Origin: JAZDGX01 sp964482205
GTDB taxonomy: Bacteria; Eisenbacteria; RBG-16-71-46; CAIMUX01; WJJG01
DNA length: 64,000 nucleotides
Assembly (NCBI GenBank): GCA_964482205.1
Contig: CAYZWI010000001.1
Coordinates: forward strand, 186,001 to 250,000
Reading direction: 5' to 3'
The notes beneath the pieces are model-generated. The model ran no database searches and had not been told where the DNA came from. It was given only the letters and a program-made list of their open reading frames with translations. Numbering within the stretch: position 1 is the stretch's first letter; each line of letters starts with the position of its first letter. This document shows, one piece after another, positions 24,502 through 33,060 of this stretch. Made by a program: the position numbers and the translations under genes.

Positions 24502-25551
24502 ATGGCAATCGAGCGCGCGACCGTCCTGGCCGGCGATCCGGCCCTGCTTCAGGCCTTCTCCCTCACGAAGGACTACGGCACTGTGCGCGCGGTCGAGAAC
24601 CTGAGCTTCGAGGTCCGGCGGGGCGAGATCGTCGGCTTGCTTGGCCCCAACGGGGCCGGCAAGACGACCGCGATGCGAATCCTGATCGGCTATCAGGTCC
24701 CGACCGAAGGCCGGGTCCTGCTCGCCGGCCAGGATGTCTTTCGTGAAGGCGCCGCGGCGAAGATGAGCCTGGGCTATCTGCCCGAGAACCCGCCCCTGTA
24801 CGCCGAGATGCAGGTGGGGGAGTACCTCGCGATGGCGGGCCGTTTGAAGGACCTCCGCGGCCCCGCGCTGGCTTCCGCCCTCGAGCGCGTGCGCGCGATG
24901 TTGCGCCTCTCCGAAGTGTGGACTCGCCCGATCGCGCATCTCTCGCGCGGCTTTCGGCAGCGCGTCGGGCTCGGGCAGTGCCTGATCGCCGATCCCGCGC
25001 TGCTCGTGCTCGACGAGCCCGCGACCGGGCTCGATCCCAATCAGATCGCCGATCTTCGCGCCCTGTTGTCGCAGTGGAGAGCCGAGAAGGCGATCCTCCT
25101 CTCGACGCACATTCTGGCCGAGGCCCTGATGCTCTGCGATCGCGTGCTCGTGCTCAGTCACGGCCGCCTCGTCGCGGAAGGAAGCCCTCACGCATTGGCC
25201 GGAGAAGACGATGGGCGAACCGAAGTCCTCATCCGCGTTCGCTCGGCTTCCGATCCGCTCGAGGGCCCGCAGGCAGGCGCCTCGTTTCCGCGGCTTGCCG
25301 CGCATCTGGAGGAATCGCCCGGCGCACGCCGGGCGAATGCCGGCGTGCAGCCGGCGCCGGCCCCGGGGTCCGCGCGGCCACTCTGGCGCATCGAGGGATC
25401 GCTCGACGCTTCCGAACGCGAGAGGCTCCTCGCGCACCTCTCCTCGCGCGGCTGCGACTTGCTCGAATGGAGCTCGGGATTGAGCGCGCTCGAACACTGG
25501 TTCCGGCGGCTCACGCTGGAAGAAGGCGATCAGCGAAAGGAACGGGAGTGA
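24502..25551 (+). CDS. ABC transporter ATP-binding protein, GldA-like
   Basis: 349 residues. The nucleotide-binding domain has Walker A GLLGPNGAGKTTAM near 54-67, Q-loop region YLPENPPLY, signature LSRGFRQRVGLGQ, Walker B LLVLDEPATGLDP and the H-loop LLSTHILAEA. The C-terminal 100 residues are a variable domain with an Ala/Pro-rich insert (about 255-295), as in ABC-2-type ATPases. It heads a four-gene cluster with an ABC-2 permease, a GldG-family protein and a DUF4340 protein. That set is known from Gld gliding loci and from many non-gliding bacteria, where the substrate is unknown. The RBS AGGAGCGG lies 6 bases from the ATG. Confidence 0.92.
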   Translation: MAIERATVLAGDPALLQAFSLTKDYGTVRAVENLSFEVRRGEIVGLLGPNGAGKTTAMRILIGYQVPTEGRVLLAGQDVFREGAAAKMSLGYLPENPPLYAEMQVGEYLAMAGRLKDLRGPALASALERVRAMLRLSEVWTRPIAHLSRGFRQRVGLGQCLIADPALLVLDEPATGLDPNQIADLRALLSQWRAEKAILLSTHILAEALMLCDRVLVLSHGRLVAEGSPHALAGEDDGRTEVLIRVRSASDPLEGPQAGASFPRLAAHLEESPGARRANAGVQPAPAPGSARPLWRIEGSLDASERERLLAHLSSRGCDLLEWSSGLSALEHWFRRLTLEEGDQRKERE

Positions 25552-25579
25552 TGCGCCTCCATCGACAGGGCTGCGAGCG

Positions 25580-26362
25580 ATGAGCGCCCTCTGGACTTTG
25601 GCGCAACGCGAGTTCCGAGCCTTCCTGCGCTCGCCGCTCGGGTATGCGATCCTGGCGGTCTACTCGCTCGCTTCGGGCCTCTTTCTGATCACGCTGCTCT
25701 ATCTCTTTCGCGAGAATCTCCTGCGCTCGGCGCAGCAGGCGGCGATGCCGATTCCCCAGGCGGCCGGTCCGAGCGTGCAGGTCTCGGTGGTCACGCCCTA
25801 TCTCGTCGACGCCGCCAGCCTGCTCCTCTTCGTCGTCCCCTTCATCACGATGCGCGCGATTGCCGAAGAGCGCCGCTCGCGCGCGCTCGAGTTGCTGGTC
25901 TCGTATCCGCTGAAGATCTGGCAGGTCGTCGGAGGAAAATTCCTGGGCGCGCTCCTCTTCACCCTGCTTCTGCTCGCCGTGAATGTTCTGCATCTGGCGA
26001 TTCTCGCCTTGGTCAGCACACCCGATCTTCTGCCCCTCGCGGGCGGACTCGCGGGGCTGTTCCTCTTTGCGGTCGCGCTGCTGGCGATCGGCCTCTTCAT
26101 CTCGACTCTCGCGATGGGACAGGTCGAGGCGGCCGTCCTGACCCTCGGCCTCTTTCTCGTCCTCGCGATGGCCGGGGCGAGCGTGCGGCCGGGAGCGAGC
26201 GTGTGGATCGCGCTCTTCATCAATCTCTCGCCCCTCTACCATTTCGTCACGCTGGGACAAGGGCTGCTCGCGCCCTCCGCGATCTTCTACTTCCTCGCCG
26301 TCACGGCGCTCTTTCTCGGACTCGCGATCCGGGGCGTCGGACTGATCAAGTGGAGGGGGTGA
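25580..26362 (+). CDS. ABC-2-type permease, GldF-like
   Basis: 260 residues with six hydrophobic segments: GYAILAVYSLASGLFLITLL, a second near 75-95 (YLVDAASLLLFVVPFITMRA), then LGALLFTLLLLAVNVLHLAI, AGLFLFAVALLAIGLFIST, VLTLGLFLVLAMAGASV and a C-terminal YFLAVTALFLGLAI. The sequence MRAIAEERRSRALELLVSYP after segment two is the conserved cytoplasmic loop of this family. It partners with the ATPase, ending one base before the GldG-family gene. Confidence 0.9.
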   Translation: MSALWTLAQREFRAFLRSPLGYAILAVYSLASGLFLITLLYLFRENLLRSAQQAAMPIPQAAGPSVQVSVVTPYLVDAASLLLFVVPFITMRAIAEERRSRALELLVSYPLKIWQVVGGKFLGALLFTLLLLAVNVLHLAILALVSTPDLLPLAGGLAGLFLFAVALLAIGLFISTLAMGQVEAAVLTLGLFLVLAMAGASVRPGASVWIALFINLSPLYHFVTLGQGLLAPSAIFYFLAVTALFLGLAIRGVGLIKWRG

Positions 26363-26363
26363 G

Positions 26364-27923
26364 ATGGCGCGCGCCGCACGAACGCTGCCGCTCTTCCTCG
26401 CCGGGCTCCTGCTTCTGGTGCTGGGGGTCGCGTGGTCCACGATCGAGGCGCGCGCGTACCTGCCGCGCTTCGTCTTGCTGGCAGGCGCGCTCATTCTCCT
26501 CTGGGCGCTGGTGCGAAATGCGCGCGAGCTGCGCATGCTCTTCGTTCAGGCTCGCGCATTCTCGGAACCGGGGCCGGTGACGACCCTGCTCCTGCTCGCG
26601 TTGCTGCTGTTTCTGGGCGCGCTCCTGAGCGCGCGCATGCTTACGCCCGTGGATCTCACCGCCGAGCGCTTGAACAGCCTCTCGCGCGCGTCCCGGGCTG
26701 CACTCGCGGCGCTTCCCGGTCCCGTGCGCGTGCAGGGGTTCTTCGCTGATCCTTCGCCGCAATGGGATCGGGCGATGCGCTACTTTGATCTCTACCGGCG
26801 TTCCTCGCCGCTCGTTGAAACCGAGCTCATCGATCCGGAGCGCGATCCCGCCGCCGCCCGCGCCGCGAATGTCGCTTCGGGCGATCGCGTGGTCGTCTCG
26901 TTGAACGATGCGCGCGCGGAGATCACCGAGTTGACCGAGGAGGAACTGACCCAGGCGATCTTGCGCGTCATCGAGGGAAGGCCGCGGCGAGTGCGCTTCC
27001 TTCAGGGCCACGGGGAGCCGTCGATTGCGGCCGGAGGCGACGAGGGCCTGAGCGGATGGGCGGAAGCGATGCGCGGCGCGAACATCGAGGCGCGCGAAGT
27101 GCTGCTCGTGGAAAACGAGGATGTTCCCGAAGGCACCGATGCGCTCGTCGTCGTGCATCCGCGCCACGCCCTCTATCCCCAAGAGGCGGAGGCCATTCGA
27201 CGGTATGTGGAAGCGGGCGGACGGATCGGCATCTGGTGTGAGCCCGGAGATTCGAGCGGTCTCGAAGAGTTGATCGCGCGTTCGTATCTGCGCTTCGAAG
27301 CGGGCACCATCCGCGACCAGGGGAGGGTGACCGCGGGGCTCGGGATGGGGCCCTGGGTGATCGCGCTCGTGGGCGATCCCAATCATCCGGTGACGGCCGG
27401 GCTGAATGCCTTCGTGATCGCTCCCAATGCGGGCCCCGTCGCGGTCGTGCAGCCGCACCCGATGGATCTCACCGCCGTTCCCTTCCTGAAGACCACAGGC
27501 GCGGTGGAGACCTTCGCCGATCCGGGTCGCGAGCGCGACCTTCCCCTCGCGCGCGGAATCGCCGTCGTCGGGGCGGTCGCGCAGTGGACGATTCCGGTCG
27601 GGCGCGATTGGAGCTCGACGCCGGATGCACACGGGCTCCCGCCGATCAAACCGGAAGCGCGCCTTCTCATTTGCGGTGATGCGTCGCTGGTCACGAACCG
27701 CTTCCTCGGCATGGGATCGAATCGCGACTTTGCCCTGAATGCGATCCACTGGCTCACCAATCAGGAGCGCTTTCTCGACATCGCCCGCGAGCGCACGCGT
27801 CCCGCGCAGCTTCGAGTCGGCGCCCAAGGCTTGCGCCTGCTGCTGTACGCGCTCGAGTTCGGGCTGCCCCTTGCCTTCGCGGCACTGGGCGCCACGGTCT
27901 GGATGCGGCGCCGGGCCGGCTGA
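26364..27923 (+). CDS. GldG-family ABC transporter auxiliary protein
   Basis: 519 residues. Two or three N-terminal membrane segments (LFLAGLLLLVLGVAW, FVLLAGALILLWALV, TLLLLALLLFLGALLS) are followed by a large extracytoplasmic domain with DLTAERLNSLSRASRAAL, VRVQGFFADPSPQWDRAMRY and VRFLQGHGEPSI. These are characteristic of the GldG/ABC-type uncharacterised transport family. A C-terminal membrane helix (LRLLLYALEFGLPLAFAAL) ends in MRRRAG. It starts two bases after the permease stop, so it is surely in the same operon. Confidence 0.88.
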   Translation: MARAARTLPLFLAGLLLLVLGVAWSTIEARAYLPRFVLLAGALILLWALVRNARELRMLFVQARAFSEPGPVTTLLLLALLLFLGALLSARMLTPVDLTAERLNSLSRASRAALAALPGPVRVQGFFADPSPQWDRAMRYFDLYRRSSPLVETELIDPERDPAAARAANVASGDRVVVSLNDARAEITELTEEELTQAILRVIEGRPRRVRFLQGHGEPSIAAGGDEGLSGWAEAMRGANIEAREVLLVENEDVPEGTDALVVVHPRHALYPQEAEAIRRYVEAGGRIGIWCEPGDSSGLEELIARSYLRFEAGTIRDQGRVTAGLGMGPWVIALVGDPNHPVTAGLNAFVIAPNAGPVAVVQPHPMDLTAVPFLKTTGAVETFADPGRERDLPLARGIAVVGAVAQWTIPVGRDWSSTPDAHGLPPIKPEARLLICGDASLVTNRFLGMGSNRDFALNAIHWLTNQERFLDIARERTRPAQLRVGAQGLRLLLYALEFGLPLAFAALGATVWMRRRAG

Positions 27924-28012
27924 CGCGCGGTTTGATGCGCGGATCCGGCGCGCGGGTTTCCAGGTGAGGGCATGAGGTCGCAGGAGGCCATGGCGGAGCT
28001 TCGAAGGAGACC

Positions 28013-29503
28013 ATGAACGCATCTCCGGTTCCTCGTCGAGGCGGGCAGCGCGCGTTGCAGGGAATCCTGCTGCTCGCCTCCCTCGTCGTGCTCGTGGCCC
28101 TCATTCGAAGCTGGAAACTCGAGCGCCGGCCGGACGAGCGCGAGGCGGCGCTGGGGCCGCTCCCGCCCGGCGCGGGAGCGGGGATCGTCGGATTCACTCT
28201 CACCCGGCAGGGAGACACGCTGCGCGCCGTTCGCGAAGAGGACCGCTGGCGAATCACGAAACCGGTTTCCGATCTCGCCAGCGCGCGCATGGTGCGCGAG
28301 CTCTTTCGCAATCTCGAGGAACTGCGGGCGGCGCGCCTTCTCGACACGGCCGAGCGAGCGCCGTATGGATTGGATCCTCCGCGCATGGTTCTCGCGCTCG
28401 AAGTTGCGCGATCTTGGGACACGGGCCCGATGGTTGGCCCGATGGTCCGCATCGAAATCGGCGACGAAGCGCCCGGGTCCTCGGCCTACTACGCGATCTG
28501 GGAGGGGCTGCCGGGAGTCGCGCTGGTGCCGGGGTTCGTCGTGCAGCGCTTCTTCCTGAGCGATGCATTCGCCTGGCGTGAGCGCGACATGCTTGGCTCG
28601 ACGGCCCCGATCGACAGCGTGCACGTCAGCGCGGCCGCGGGCGCACGCGGTCCGGCAAGCCTCCAAGTGAGCGCCCACAGGGAAGGGCCCCAGCGCTGGA
28701 CTTTCCGGATCCCGCCCGGGCGCAGCGCCGATGCGCTCGCCTTGGAGCGCGCCACCAACGGATTCTGGCGCTCTCCCTTCACCGGGTTCTTCGACAACCC
28801 GGCCCAACGAGCGACGCTCGGGCTCGACCCTCCCGCCGCGACCTGGGTCCTCTTTCGCGGCCGCGAAATCGACACCCTGGCCATCGGCCGGCGACTGGAA
28901 AACGGCGAGATGGTCTTGCGCGCGGATGGCCGTCCGCCCGGCCGCGTGGCGGGCGAGACCTACGATCTGTTGACGGGCGGGGTCGCCGCCCTCGAGAGCC
29001 GCCGCTTCATGACGGGATCGCGCGGGCAGGTCGATCGCTTTCTGCTCGCCACTCCCGACGGAGGCGTCTTCTTCTCGCGCGGCGCAAAGGGATGGCAGCG
29101 CGTTTCGATTCCTCCCGCGCGCCTCGCGCAGCTCGATCGCGATGCGCCTCCCGACACGACTCTCCGTTCGTGGCAACCGGTGACGGATCCGAGCTTGGAA
29201 GACGATGTCGGCGATCTCTTCGAGCTCCAGGGTTCCGCCATGCCGCCTCCCTCGGGGCGCGCGCCCGCGGGAGAGGACTATCGCTTGCGCATTCGCCTTT
29301 GGGGGCCGGAGGGATTCCATCAATGGATCCTGATCGCCCCCTTCGGAGGCGCGATTTCCGGACGCCCGCAGGAGACGGGGGGCACGGGGGCCGCGCGGCT
29401 CGCGGGAACGGGGGTCGGCTCGGCGTTTCCCGATCGCCCGATGACCTTCGAGTCCGAGCTGCTCTTCCGCATGGCCCGCCGGGCCGGCCTGCCGCCGCGT
29501 TGA
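28013..29503 (+). CDS. DUF4340-domain membrane-anchored protein
   Basis: 496 residues with one N-terminal membrane anchor (LQGILLLASLVVLVALI) and repeated beta-rich DUF4340 units: VGFTLTRQGDTLRAVREEDRWRI, LDTAERAPYGLDPPRMVLAL and a second copy with NPAQRATLGLDPPAATWVLF. DUF4340 proteins regularly follow GldG-family genes; the domain is extracytoplasmic and its role is unknown. It starts 89 bases after the GldG-family gene. Its TGA (29501-29503) overlaps the -35 box of the next promoter. Confidence 0.85.
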   Translation: MNASPVPRRGGQRALQGILLLASLVVLVALIRSWKLERRPDEREAALGPLPPGAGAGIVGFTLTRQGDTLRAVREEDRWRITKPVSDLASARMVRELFRNLEELRAARLLDTAERAPYGLDPPRMVLALEVARSWDTGPMVGPMVRIEIGDEAPGSSAYYAIWEGLPGVALVPGFVVQRFFLSDAFAWRERDMLGSTAPIDSVHVSAAAGARGPASLQVSAHREGPQRWTFRIPPGRSADALALERATNGFWRSPFTGFFDNPAQRATLGLDPPAATWVLFRGREIDTLAIGRRLENGEMVLRADGRPPGRVAGETYDLLTGGVAALESRRFMTGSRGQVDRFLLATPDGGVFFSRGAKGWQRVSIPPARLAQLDRDAPPDTTLRSWQPVTDPSLEDDVGDLFELQGSAMPPPSGRAPAGEDYRLRIRLWGPEGFHQWILIAPFGGAISGRPQETGGTGAARLAGTGVGSAFPDRPMTFESELLFRMARRAGLPPR

Positions 29504-29528
29504 CCGCCTGCGATTCTGCTCCTAGCAT
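29500..29528 (+). promoter_or_regulatory. Promoter of the SAM hydrolase-cvpA unit
   Basis: TTGACC (29500-29505), 17-base spacer, TAGCAT (29523-29528), 35 bases before the start. Both boxes match those before tRNA-Ala exactly. The -35 is embedded in the stop codon of the preceding gene. Confidence 0.65.
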
Positions 29529-29563
29529 CGCCCGGGTGCGCGCGATGGGTGCGGAGAACGATC

Positions 29564-30445
29564 ATGGAAAGCCCGAGTGGAATCGTCACGCTGCTCACTG
29601 ATTTCGGCGTTCGCGACGCGTATGTCGGCGCGATGAAGGGCGTGCTCTGCGCGATCGGGCGGGACCTGCGCATCGTGGACATCAGCCACGAAGTCCCGCC
29701 GGGGGACATCGTCGAGGGCGTTTATCTTCTCGAGGCCGCCTATGGCTGGTTTCCCGCGGGCACGGTGCATCTCGTCGTGATCGATCCGGGAGTCGGAACG
29801 AAGCGCAGGGCAATCGCCGCGCGCTCGCGCGGCCACTTCTTCGTCGGCCCCGACAACGGCGTGCTCACATCGGCGCTGTCGCGCGCGGCGCGCACTGCCC
29901 CTTCCGCCGCGGACGGGAAGCTGCCCGCGGCTCCCGCGCTCGTGCACGAGATTCGCGAGGAGAAGTACCTGTTGCCTCAGCGCAGCGAGACTTTTCATGG
30001 GCGCGATCTGTTCGCTCCCGCGGCCGCGCACATCGCCTCGGGCGTTCCGCTCGAGCGCCTCGGCCCCGCCATCGACGATCCGATCGTCCTCGAGCTTCCC
30101 GCGCCTCGGATCTTGCCCGGCCGCGTGGAAGGGGAGATCATCCGCGTCGATCGCTTCGGCAACGCGATCTCGAACATCACCCGCGCGATGCTTGATGATT
30201 TGGGCCACGGCCCCTTTGATGTCGAAGTGGAGGAGCGCGCGGTCGGAGAGCTCCGGCGGATGTACCATGATGTCGCTTCCGGCGAATGGCTGGCGCTCAT
30301 CGGAAGCGGCGGACAGCTCGAAGTGGCGGCCAGGGACGCCAACGCGGCGGCGCGATTCGGAATCGCCCGGGGGATGCGAGTGACCGCGGCGGCGCGTTCC
30401 ATGCGGAAGGCGAACGGCGGTTCGACGCGAAGGGACGGGACATGA
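29564..30445 (+). CDS. SAM hydroxide adenosyltransferase (DUF62 family)
   Basis: 293 residues of the family that cleaves S-adenosylmethionine to adenosine and methionine with an activated water; it is related to fluorinase and chlorinase. The family motifs are IVTLLTDFGVRDAYVGAMKG, LRIVDISHEVPPGDI, VHLVVIDPGVGT, FFVGPDNGVLT, the catalytic-region TFHGRDLFAPAAAHIASG and VDRFGNAISNI. ATG 29564 is preferred over an upstream GTG because GGAGAAC lies close before it. The stop overlaps the cvpA start (ATGA). Confidence 0.92.
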   Translation: MESPSGIVTLLTDFGVRDAYVGAMKGVLCAIGRDLRIVDISHEVPPGDIVEGVYLLEAAYGWFPAGTVHLVVIDPGVGTKRRAIAARSRGHFFVGPDNGVLTSALSRAARTAPSAADGKLPAAPALVHEIREEKYLLPQRSETFHGRDLFAPAAAHIASGVPLERLGPAIDDPIVLELPAPRILPGRVEGEIIRVDRFGNAISNITRAMLDDLGHGPFDVEVEERAVGELRRMYHDVASGEWLALIGSGGQLEVAARDANAAARFGIARGMRVTAAARSMRKANGGSTRRDGT

Positions 30446-31110
30446 ATCTGCTCGATATTCTCATTCTCGCGGTCGTCGGCGTCTCGGGGTTGATGAGCCT
30501 GCGCGCGGGGCTCGTGCGCGAGGTCTTCAGCCTGGGCGCGCTTCTCGTCGGCATCCTGACCGCGCTCATTCTCACCCGCTCGGTCGCGCCCTCGCTGCCC
30601 GTCTTCTTCGAGAGCCAGGCGGTCACCCAGATTCTCGCGTTCCTGCTCATCTTCCTGATCGTCTATCTCATCATCTCGCTGGTCGGGTCCTTGATCGCGC
30701 GCGTGATCCGCTCCATCAAGCTCGGATGGGCGGATCACCTGCTCGGCCTCGCCTTCGGATTCCTGCGAGGAGCGGTGATCGCGGTTCTGCTGCTCGTGGG
30801 GTTCATTCTCGTCATGCCCGCCGGCCATCGCCTGCTTCAGGACAGCCGCGCGCGCAAGCTTGCGGACGGTCCCATCGATGTCTTCGCCGATCTCCTCCCG
30901 AGCCGTGCGCGCGAGCTCGTGCTCACCCGGCACGAAGCCGTTCTCGAAGCGGCCCGCGGCCGTCAAGGCGGGCAGGACCGGCCCGCCTCGAGCCCTTCGC
31001 CCGGAGGCCGCTCTTTCGAAGGCCAGCCACCGGAAAGCGAACCGGGCTTTCAGCGGCAGGGAGAGCGGGAAGGAATCGAACGCGATGCCTCTCGAGGAAT
31101 GCCAGCCTAG
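30442..31110 (+). CDS. CvpA-family inner-membrane protein
   Basis: 222 residues with four hydrophobic segments in the first 125 (LLDILILAVVGVSGLMSL, LGALLVGILTALILT, ILAFLLIFLIVYLIISLVG, GAVIAVLLLVGFILV) and the family signature GLVREVFSLGALL and WADHLLGLAFGFLRG. The tail (about 150-222) is polar, Arg/Pro/Gly-rich and probably disordered. CvpA proteins are linked to colicin V export and envelope homeostasis without a known mechanism. It is translationally coupled to the SAM hydrolase. Confidence 0.85.
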   Translation: MNLLDILILAVVGVSGLMSLRAGLVREVFSLGALLVGILTALILTRSVAPSLPVFFESQAVTQILAFLLIFLIVYLIISLVGSLIARVIRSIKLGWADHLLGLAFGFLRGAVIAVLLLVGFILVMPAGHRLLQDSRARKLADGPIDVFADLLPSRARELVLTRHEAVLEAARGRQGGQDRPASSPSPGGRSFEGQPPESEPGFQRQGEREGIERDASRGMPA

Positions 31111-31178
31111 CTAGATGCTGAGAAGCATACGATCGCTACTCCGGCCGGAGTCTCAGGAATGATGCGCCGCCTTCCGCC

Positions 31179-32390
31179 TCACGCAGGCTGCTGCGGAAGG
31201 GGAGGAGTGCCTTCAGGCTTGGGTGCATAGGGCGGGCGGAAGTCGAGCAGCGCCCAGATGCCGTTGACGAGCCCGATCGCCGGTGCGGCCAGGAGCACGC
31301 CCACCACGCCGAGAAGCGCCCCCATTCCCAGCATGACGATCAAGAGCACGACCGGCTTGACGCGCAGCCTGCGCCCGACGAAGAGCGGGCTCAACACATT
31401 CTGTTCCAGCCCTTGGATCACCAGGATGACCAGCGCCGTGCGCCAGAGCGTCGTGAGCGGATGCGGAGTGAAGAGCGTGATGATGAGCGCGAGCAATGCG
31501 GTCACCCAGAAGCCGAGCACGGGAACGAGATTCAACACGCCCGCCACGACCCCGAGCAGCAGCGCATAAGGGAGGCCGATCAGCAGAAAGCCCGTGATCG
31601 AAAGCAAGCTGATGATGACCGCCACGATGAGCTGCCCTTTCAGCCAGCCGCCCACCGAATCCTGAAAGCTGCGGCCGAGGATCGCAAGGCGCGCGCCCCA
31701 CGCGGGCGAGAGGTAGCCGCGCAGCGAGTCCTCCAAGCGGTTGAAGTCCACGATCATGTAGTAGGCCAGGATGGGAGTGAGCAGGAGGAAGGCCGCGACG
31801 CGCACGACGGCCGCGATGCCGCGCCCCACCTGGACGAATCCCTCCGTGACGGCGTGGAGGATCTGCTCGGGCGGAGGCAGCAGCGAGCTCAAGTCGGAGG
31901 GCATGTTCGGGACCTGTCCGGCGAGCAGGCGATTCAGCTTCGGCAGCAGCCAGGCGGCCGCGACTTCATACGCGCGCGGAATCTGCTCGATCAGCGACCG
32001 CGCCTGCTCGATCAAGGCCGGAATGACGAAGAGCACGAAGAGCACGATCAGCGCGAGCACCGGAATGATGACGATCAGCGCGGCCACCTGGCGTCCGATG
32101 CCCAGCTTTCCGAGACGGTCGACCACCGGATCGAGCAGGAAGGCGAGCGCCAGGCCGGCAAGGGCGGGATAGACGACGCTGCGGGCCTGGGCTAGGATCC
32201 AGACCACGACGAGCAACGCGAGCACGACCAGCACGCGCCGCACGCCGGGATGGCTGCGCGACGGCCACAGCAGCGCGAAGACCGCTCCGGTCGCCAGGAT
32301 CGGCCCGAGAATCGTGCGCATCGACCAGAGAGCCAGCGCCGTGAGAAGCGTTGCGCACACGAAAGTGAACCAAGGGGTGACACGCTCCAT
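31179..32390 (-). CDS. AI-2E/PerM-family permease
   Basis: 403 residues with about eight membrane segments. The family pattern is seen in VVYPALAGLALAFLLDPVVDRL, the long amphipathic cytoplasmic/periplasmic region (about 140-205), ILAYYMIVDFNRLEDSLRGYL, GQLIVAVIISLLSITGFLLIG and the C-terminal GALLGVVGVLLAAPAIGLVNGI. Members export autoinducer-2 in a few cases; most have no proven substrate. No clear ribosome-binding site precedes ATG 32390. TAAGGT lies 17 bases after TTTTCT just upstream, which would yield an almost leaderless mRNA. It converges with cvpA. Confidence 0.88.
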   Translation of the reverse strand: MERVTPWFTFVCATLLTALALWSMRTILGPILATGAVFALLWPSRSHPGVRRVLVVLALLVVVWILAQARSVVYPALAGLALAFLLDPVVDRLGKLGIGRQVAALIVIIPVLALIVLFVLFVIPALIEQARSLIEQIPRAYEVAAAWLLPKLNRLLAGQVPNMPSDLSSLLPPPEQILHAVTEGFVQVGRGIAAVVRVAAFLLLTPILAYYMIVDFNRLEDSLRGYLSPAWGARLAILGRSFQDSVGGWLKGQLIVAVIISLLSITGFLLIGLPYALLLGVVAGVLNLVPVLGFWVTALLALIITLFTPHPLTTLWRTALVILVIQGLEQNVLSPLFVGRRLRVKPVVLLIVMLGMGALLGVVGVLLAAPAIGLVNGIWALLDFRPPYAPKPEGTPPLPQQPA

Positions 32391-32442
32391 GGCGGCGACC
32401 TTAGCACGGGGCCGCAGGGGAGAAAAGCAGGAGGGTGGGGGC

Positions 32443-32982
32443 ATGTTCAACGTGTACGGCACCCGGGTCAGCATTCAGGAAGGGGATCTCCTGCACATGC
32501 CGGCCGACGGGCTCGTGATTGCGGCCAACGATCATCTATGGATGGGAGGTGGGCCGGGACTGCGCGTGAAGCAGGCGGGCGGAGAGGCGATCGAAGTGGA
32601 TGCGGTCCGCCAGGGGCCCGTGAATCTCGGGGCGGCGGTCGCCACCCCGGGAGGAGAGACCGCCTTTCGCAAGATCTTTCACGCGGTGGTGATGGGCCAG
32701 GATCTGAAAGTCCGCCACGAGCACATCGGCGAGGCGCTGGGCACCGGCCTGCGGCTCGCCTCGCGTGAGGGCATCGAGACGCTGCTCATCGCTCCGCTCG
32801 AATCCGAGGAATTGACCGGCCCCTTCCACGATGCCGCCCACGCGGTCGCAACCACGCTCTTTGAGAAGCTGGGCGATCTGCGATTGAAGAATGTGGTCCT
32901 GGCGGTGAGCCGGGATGAAGCGCGCGAAGCCTATCGGGCGGCGATCCTGAGAGCGATTGCGGAGCAGAGCGGCGGGCGTTGA
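32443..32982 (+). CDS. Macro-domain protein (ADP-ribose binding type)
   Basis: 179 residues forming one macro domain: IQEGDLLHMPADGLVIAAND, then the phosphate loop LWMGGGPGLRVKQAGGEAI, GPVNLGAAVATPGG, and a C-terminal helix ending AILRAIAEQ. Such domains bind or hydrolyse ADP-ribose derivatives. The usual NAAN is here IAAND and the glycine loop GGGPG is kept. The start ATG 32443 has the strong RBS CAGGAGGG. It stands alone between a divergent permease and a convergent protease. Confidence 0.85.
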   Translation: MFNVYGTRVSIQEGDLLHMPADGLVIAANDHLWMGGGPGLRVKQAGGEAIEVDAVRQGPVNLGAAVATPGGETAFRKIFHAVVMGQDLKVRHEHIGEALGTGLRLASREGIETLLIAPLESEELTGPFHDAAHAVATTLFEKLGDLRLKNVVLAVSRDEAREAYRAAILRAIAEQSGGR

Positions 32983-33060
32983 CCCGCACCTCTGCCCCGC
33001 AGGTTGCCGTTCGTGCCCGCCGGCGTCTCCGTCCGCGCACGGGCGCGGGGCCCGTCGCCC

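Noticed and set aside
31171..31199. CTTCCGC/GCGGAAG inverted repeat as terminator between cvpA and the PerM-type gene
   Set aside because: The stem straddles the stop codon and last codons of the permease gene and has a 15-base loop with no U-tract, so it is probably coincidental.
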